Shown here: positions 62,729 through 64,000 of the stretch, piece after piece
Layout of the letters: each line of letters starts with the position of its first letter
How positions within the stretch are numbered: position 1 is the first letter of the stretch
NCBI GenBank assembly: GCA_039000515.1
Contig: JBCFYV010000012.1
Span: 122,224,605 to 122,288,604, forward strand
Reading direction: 5' to 3'
Source of the DNA: Timema cristinae
Taxonomy: Eukaryota; Arthropoda; Insecta; Phasmatodea; Timematidae
Length of the DNA: 64,000 nucleotides
Program-made: the position numbers and the translations under genes
Notes under the pieces: generated by a model
Databases searched by the model: none
Told to the model about the DNA's origin: nothing
What the model saw: only the letters and a program-made list of their open reading frames with translations

Positions 62729-64000
62729 ATGTATGACTCGGTGTATGGATGTTGTAGGAGAAGAGAATATGTATGACTCGGTGTATGGATGTTGTAAGAG
62801 AAGAGAGCATGTATTACTCGGTGTAAGGATGTTGTTGAAGAGAAGAGAGCATGTATTACTCGGTGTATGGTTGTTGTTGAAGAGAAGAGAGCATGCATTA
62901 CTCGGTGTAAGGATGTTGTTGAAGAGAAGAGAGCATGTATTACTCGGTGTAAGGATGTTGTTGAAGAGAAGAGAGCATGTATTACTCGGTGTAAGGATGT
63001 TGAAGAGAAGAGAGCATGTATTACTCGGTGTAAGGATGTTGTTGAAGAGAAGAGAGCATGTATTACTCGGTGTATGGTTGTTGTTGAAGAGAAGAGAGCA
63101 TGTATTACTCGGTGTAAGGATGTTGTTGAAGAGAAGAGAGCATGTATTACTCGGTGTAAGGATGTTGTTGAAGAGAAGAGAGCATGTATTACTCGGTGTA
63201 AGGATGTTGTTGAAGAGAAGAGAGCATGTATTACTCGGTGTAAGGATGTTGTTGAAGAGAAGAGAGCATGTATTACTCGGTGTAAGGATGTTGTTGAAGA
63301 GAAGGGAGCATGTATTACTCGGTGTAATGATGTTGTTGAAGAGAAGGGAGCATGTATTACTCGGTGTAAGTATGTTGTTGAAGAGAAGAGAGCATGTATT
63401 ACTCGGTGTAAGGATGTTGTTGAAGAGAAGAGAGCATGTATTACTCGGTGTAAGGATGTTGAAGAGAAGAGAGCATGTATTACTCGGTGTAAGGATGTTG
63501 TTGAAGAGAAGAGAGCATGTATTACTCGGTGTATGGTTGTTGTTGAAGAGAAGAGAGCATGTATTACTCGGTGTAAGGATGTTGTTGAAGAGAAGAGAGC
63601 ATGTATTACTCGGTGTAAGGATGTTGTTGAAGAGAAGAGAGCATGTATTACTCGGTGTAAGGATGTTGTTGAAGAGAAGAGAGCATGTATTACTCGGTGT
63701 AAGGATGTTGTTGAAGAGAAGAGAGCATGTATTACTCGGTGTAAGGATGTTGTTGAAGAGAAGGGAGCATGTATTACTCGGTGTAATGATGTTGTTGAAG
63801 AGAAGGGAGCATGTATTACTCGGTGTAAGTATGTTGTTGAAGAGAAGAGAGCATGTATTACTCGGTGTAAGGATGTTGTTGAAGAGAAGAGAGCATGTAT
63901 TACTCGGTGTATGGTTGTTGTTGAAGAGAAGAGAGCATGCATTACTCGGTGTAAGGATGTTGTTGAAGAGAAGAGAGCATGTATTACTCGGTGTAAGGAT
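62729..64000. repeat. Minisatellite, 42-bp unit, at least 30 copies, runs off the window
   Basis: Unit GTTGTTGAAGAGAAGAGAGC then ATGTATTACTCGGTGTAAGG and AT. Rare 39-bp units lack one GTT. Because 42 and 39 are divisible by three, a 468-codon minus-strand frame (62536-63942, repeat HALFSSTTSLHRVI) stays open. The non-repeat C-terminal part of that frame (62536-62728) is not recognised. A block of 11 units is duplicated (offset 459 bp). Confidence 0.97.

Noticed and set aside
62536..63942. 468-codon minus-strand ORF as a repetitive surface or structural protein
   Set aside because: Unit lengths 42 and 39 keep any stop-free frame open. There is no recognisable domain outside the repeat and no evidence of transcription.

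Overview
This is a gene-poor, repeat-rich stretch of a eukaryotic nuclear genome, almost certainly an invertebrate animal. I see no operons and no ribosome-binding-site-led genes. No intact ORF resembles a known protein. The window is full of short interspersed elements with tRNA-like heads (Pol III box A and box B), short inverted-repeat DNA transposons, dinucleotide and trinucleotide microsatellites, and very long minisatellites. I cannot name the phylum; a lophotrochozoan such as a mollusc is a guess from overall style. The only recognisable protein remnant is the C-terminal tail of a LINE-type reverse transcriptase (61605-61850), broken by a stop codon.

Minisatellites make up roughly a fifth of the window: 1.66-2.82 kb (32-bp unit), 8.26-9.33 kb (57/34 bp), 10.80-12.12 kb (36 bp), 16.29-17.01 kb (64 bp), 17.61-18.30 kb (99 bp), 31.10-33.54 kb (50 bp), 36.35-36.98 kb (53 bp), 42.98-44.76 kb (33 bp), 44.88-45.32 kb (21 bp), 51.43-52.13 kb (115 bp), 58.74-59.21 kb (61 bp), 62.73 kb to the window end (42 bp), and several smaller ones. 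Where the unit is a multiple of three, long ORFs appear, sometimes on both strands. I treat these as artefacts.

Interspersed repeats fall into families that I name only for this report. SINE-A and SINE-B have unrelated tRNA-like heads but the same 3' tail (core CCCGAACGGGTAGTAAGACG, then a trinucleotide run). SINE-C and SINE-D have other heads and tails. Four insertions have target-site duplications of 11 to 15 bp, and three of those copies are 5' truncated, which points to LINE-type retrotransposition. DNA elements include a TTAA-flanked fold-back MITE family (17.2, 26.9, 38.7, 40.8, 46.5 kb), a TA-flanked Tc1/mariner-like MITE (12.3, 26.0 kb), hAT-like ends (14.8, 41.8 kb), a 1.6-kb long-inverted-repeat element (4.5-6.2 kb), a CCAAT-containing dispersed element (22.6, 51.2, 62.0 kb), and an element with repeated ACTGGGC subterminal motifs (53.5-54.4 kb). 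Several are nested: SINE-A inside a TTAA MITE, SINE-B inside the ACTGGGC element, and minisatellites grown from transposon ends or interiors.

The best candidates for non-repeat function are a CpG- and motif-rich segment at 42.44-42.64 kb (E-boxes, CCAAT boxes, an NRF-1-like site) just upstream of the 33-bp array, whose units also carry NRF-1-like cores, and a small hydrophobic ORF beside a CRE at 30.0-30.2 kb. Neither is shown to be a gene. All family assignments were made by eye from this window.
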